From Arthrobacter oryzae (lineage in GTDB: Bacteria; Actinomycetota; Actinomycetes; Actinomycetales; Micrococcaceae): DNA of 64,000 bases. Both the position numbers and the translations under genes were made by a program. The stretch covers positions 3,844,001-3,908,000 of the forward strand of contig NZ_CP132204.1 in NCBI RefSeq assembly GCF_030718995.1, read 5' to 3'. This document shows positions 61,618 through 64,000 of this stretch, piece after piece; position 1 is the first letter of the stretch, and each line of letters starts with the position of its first letter. Under the pieces are notes generated by a model, which searched no databases, was not told where the DNA came from, and worked only from the letters and a program-made list of their open reading frames with translations.

Positions 61618-62775
61618 TCAGCTTCCGCGCAGCGGCCAGGGACGCCACGCGACGGGTATATCGCGTAGCCGGACCTCCGCGTCGTCGAGTCGGTAGGATG
61701 CGACAGGGACAGGTTCACCTTTTCCACTTTCAGAGCCGGATCCGTCGTACGCTGTCAGCGCGTATTCACTCCACCGCTGGCTGCCCACGGGGTAGCGTTC
61801 GCGGTAGCCGCCAGCCGCGACGGTGAGCACCAGCCGCTCCATCCGGTCTGCCGTTGTCTCAGCCGTTTCGTCACATGCATCGCAGCCGCACACGGGAAAT
61901 GGAAAGTCGTGCAGCACTCCGGCGTGCACTAAGACGCCCGGATACCCGGTCAGCACAAACGTCAGGGACGCTGCCCCGGACCGCCGCGGCGTGACCTTTA
62001 CCGCCTGCAGCACGTCTCTGGCCTCTGTTAACAGAGCCGCGGCGTGCGCCGGGCTTTCGTGGACTTCCACGTCGTACACGGCAGCCAAGTAATCGAGGAG
62101 AGCAAGGGCCACCCTGTGAAGGCCGGCAAATCGCTCCGGGTGGCTGTCGATGCCATAGGAATCCGGGTCCGGGCCGCCATCGCCCCATTGCTGACCGTAG
62201 GGAATGGGTTTCCCTTCATCGGAGTAGTACGTGACCGCGGGAAGGGGCGGCCGGACGTAGCGCGGGTGTTCTGCAGGCGGTGAAACCGGGAGAGGAAGCC
62301 CTGGCGGGGACTCGTCCGGCTTTTCCTGGGCCCAGTCTGCCAACACATCAATGAGCGCCTGCACCGCGGCTTCGTCTGCGCTGCGCAGGCCGTCGAGCAG
62401 GCGATCGACCTCGAACTGCTTCTTCCTGTTTCCCACCGTAGGAGAGCCGCCTTCGTAGGCGGTCCACCGTGAGTCTGGCCTCAGCCGGGCAATAGTGTTC
62501 CCGGCAAATATGGCTGCAGCAGACCTGAGCATGCTGTCCTGCTCCAATTCGGACCCGTAAGTCCGAAGAAACCAAAACAGTCGGCCAGGGTCATCGGCCA
62601 GTTCTTCGGCCCGCACTCCGTGCCCGGCACAAAATCTCATGAACAGGACATAACCTCCAACATGCTTGACCTGCGGCTCAGGGCCCGATCTTGGCATATA
62701 CAGCCCGGTGCGGCGGGCCATTGGAACGGGCAGTCCAGTTGGCTCCCCCTCGAACAAGTCTTCTGCCGATCCCAT
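61618..62775 (-). CDS. DUF6226-like hypothetical protein
   Basis: A 385-residue protein. The N-terminal half looks like a DUF-type helical region (VKHVGGYVLFMRFCAGHGVRAEELADDPGRLFWFLRTYG). The C-terminal half has AVTYYSDEGKPIPYGQQWGDGGP, HPERFAGLHRVALALLDYLAAVYDVEV and the DUF6226-like GYPGVLVHAGVLHDFPFPVCGCDACDETAE with CGCDAC. I recall DUF6226 from this last block; the fused N-terminal part is not identified. No neighbours suggest a role. Confidence 0.65.
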   Translation of the reverse strand: MGSAEDLFEGEPTGLPVPMARRTGLYMPRSGPEPQVKHVGGYVLFMRFCAGHGVRAEELADDPGRLFWFLRTYGSELEQDSMLRSAAAIFAGNTIARLRPDSRWTAYEGGSPTVGNRKKQFEVDRLLDGLRSADEAAVQALIDVLADWAQEKPDESPPGLPLPVSPPAEHPRYVRPPLPAVTYYSDEGKPIPYGQQWGDGGPDPDSYGIDSHPERFAGLHRVALALLDYLAAVYDVEVHESPAHAAALLTEARDVLQAVKVTPRRSGAASLTFVLTGYPGVLVHAGVLHDFPFPVCGCDACDETAETTADRMERLVLTVAAGGYRERYPVGSQRWSEYALTAYDGSGSESGKGEPVPVASYRLDDAEVRLRDIPVAWRPWPLRGS

Positions 62776-62796
62776 GCCGCGATCCTAGTCCGGGTG

Positions 62797-63234
62797 TCAG
62801 TCTCGCTTCAGTTTCTGGGCGAGCATCACGAGGATTCCGCTGGGACCGCGGAGGTAGGTGAGTTTATATTCGTCGCCGTAGGTCGCCACGCCGCGTAGCG
62901 GATGGCATCCGTGCTTCGCGGCTACCTCTAGGGCTTTGTCGATGTCGTCGACCGAGAAGGCCACGCGGTGCATGCCGATATCGTTGGGACGTGTTGGGCT
63001 GGACTCGATCGCTTTGGGGTGGATGTATTCGAAGAGCTCAAGTCGACCATGGCCGTCCGGTGTCTGGAGCATCGCAATCTTGGCATGGTTGCCGTCAAGG
63101 CCGACAGCAGTGTCGGTCCACTCGCCGCTGACCGTGTCACGGCCGACGACCGTGAGCCCGAGGTCGGCGAAAAAGTCGATGGTTGCTTCGAGATCGCGAA
63201 CGGCGATACCGACGTTCTCAAGTTTGATGGCCAT
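62797..63234 (-). CDS. VOC family protein (glyoxalase/bleomycin-resistance fold)
   Basis: A 145-residue VOC protein with two beta-alpha-beta-beta-beta halves. The first is KLENVGIAVRDLEATIDFFADLGLTVVG with LELFEYIHP; the second is IGMHRVAFSVDDIDKALEVAAKHGC with YLRGPSGILVMLAQ. Potential metal ligands include His110 in GMHRVAF and Glu residues. Catalytic role unknown. Intact, with ATG 63234. Confidence 0.88.
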   Translation of the reverse strand: MAIKLENVGIAVRDLEATIDFFADLGLTVVGRDTVSGEWTDTAVGLDGNHAKIAMLQTPDGHGRLELFEYIHPKAIESSPTRPNDIGMHRVAFSVDDIDKALEVAAKHGCHPLRGVATYGDEYKLTYLRGPSGILVMLAQKLKRD

Positions 63235-63611
63235 GCGTTGAAGCTACCAAGGCGGACCCATTAGCTCCAGTGGCAGCACTGGACGCGACTGAACAAGCAC
63301 CGGGAAGGCACAGAGCTTTTCTTGGGCGAAGCCGAACCCTGACCGGGCTGAAAGTTGGCCTCTTCAGAGCCTCCCTTCCAAGGTGGGAAAGAATAGGCGG
63401 TCCGAAAGATTGCAACCTAATCGGGCATTATTCATCGCATCAAAAAATGCCAAAACCCATCTTCGGCGAATGGCGCGCTCCCCGCACCCGGGCTGGCATC
63501 TTCCGGTGAGGAGCGGGCCGTTCTAGCTCCGCGGTGGTTTCTCGGACAACGATATGGGGACGAGTATCTGAATGAATATGAAGCCAGCGCCTACCGAACC
63601 ATAATGATGAA
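63235..63611. other. Gene-free stretch
   Basis: About 375 bp without a convincing gene; short frames are low-quality. It is followed by the lipoprotein gene at 63612, whose promoter may lie here. Confidence 0.45.
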
Positions 63612-64000
63612 ATGAAGCTCTGTTCCCAGGTTTCTTTTCCCCGCCACAGCAAGCGATTTGCGGTGTCTGTTGCGGCCTGTTCCGGTATGGTGATCACTTT
63701 TTTGTCAGGTTGCATTGTGTCTTCGGGGGACGGATACCCGCCTTGTATGCCGTCGGCTTTCTCAGTGAACCCGCCGAGCGCGACACCCGGCGGCATGGTG
63801 ACGGTCCAAGCATCGGACGCCGGCTGTGATCCCCGCTATGGGGAGAACGCCCGCATCCAGGTCACCGTAACCGATGCGGCCGGCACGAAGGTCATCAACA
63901 CAACTGCCCCGATGAATGACGCAGGCGGTTTCACCTACACCTTTGAGGTTCCATCCCAGGTGGCCATAGGAGACGCGACAGTTGAGGCTACACCGTACGG
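63612..64000 (+). CDS. Putative lipoprotein, N-terminal part
   Basis: An open frame from ATG 63612 runs off the right edge (129 codons seen). A basic start (SFPRHSKRFAV) and hydrophobic segment lead to the lipobox VITFLSGC. The mature part starts IVSSGDGYPPC and then has a beta-rich domain (GGMVTVQASDAGCDPRYGENARIQVTVTDAAG, GGFTYTFEVPSQVAIGDATVEA), like an immunoglobulin-type or carboxypeptidase-regulatory repeat. Secreted and anchored to the membrane; function unknown. No stop is reached in the window. Confidence 0.7.
   Translation, partial: MKLCSQVSFPRHSKRFAVSVAACSGMVITFLSGCIVSSGDGYPPCMPSAFSVNPPSATPGGMVTVQASDAGCDPRYGENARIQVTVTDAAGTKVINTTAPMNDAGGFTYTFEVPSQVAIGDATVEATPY

Overview
The window looks like chromosome of a high-GC Gram-positive actinobacterium, most likely a Micrococcaceae member of the Arthrobacter/Pseudarthrobacter/Paenarthrobacter group. 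This rests on base composition, GTG/TTG starts and ATGA-type gene overlaps. It also rests on actinobacterial families such as DUF3090/SCO1664, DUF1876, CYTH-CHAD, DUF427 and an MHS-type hexuronate transporter. The assignment is inference from gene content; no rRNA is present to confirm it.

Layout. 0-5.3 kb: sugar-related genes (PfkB kinase running off the left edge, Gfo/Idh oxidoreductase, DeoR regulator, phosphomannomutase). These share three copies of a palindrome, TGTTG-N6-CAACA, that looks like one DeoR regulon, mixed with decayed genes (2-hydroxyacid dehydrogenase, GH53 galactanase). 5.3-15.1 kb: DUF808 membrane protein, the conserved phosphatase/DUF3090/SCO1664 trio, an Lgt-like protein, orphan membrane proteins and gene debris. 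15.2-19.1 kb: LysR plus a two-component Rieske monooxygenase of the quaternary-amine N-demethylase type. 19.1-21.9 kb: TetR, alpha/beta hydrolase and quinone-reductase-like enzyme with two matching operators. 22.9-30.6 kb: a complete hexuronate/aldonate operon (GntR, MFS, IdnD-like, ManD, KDG kinase, fructuronate reductase, KDPG aldolase). 30.6-38.7 kb: lipoprotein, an intact IS481 element with a 6-bp target duplication, hydrolases, flavodoxin and MFS remnants, RibD-like, DUF1876, SelO.

38.9-48.9 kb is the most interesting block: IclR followed by eight tightly packed genes. They are a P450, two PEP-synthase-like subunits, an SDR, a [2Fe-2S] ferredoxin, a ferredoxin reductase, an HD phosphohydrolase and an aldehyde dehydrogenase. 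Content and order match the 4-cresol (cre) catabolic cluster known from Corynebacterium glutamicum, read creJ-I-H-G-F-E-D-C. The inferred logic is to phosphorylate the phenol, oxidise the alkyl side chain with the P450 and its redox partners, remove the phosphate, then oxidise alcohol to aldehyde to acid.

49-64 kb: a polyphosphate-linked set (PPK2, CYTH-CHAD), GNAT, ArfB with a palindrome over its start codon, a second P450 with a small partner protein and a GC-rich leader, a second, broken copy of the phosphatase/SCO1664 pair, a MoxR-VWA pair, and small enzymes (ABM, YCII, DUF427, DUF6226, VOC). A lipoprotein gene runs off the right edge. Pseudogenes are frequent, which suggests ongoing gene loss or, for single frameshifts, possible sequencing error.
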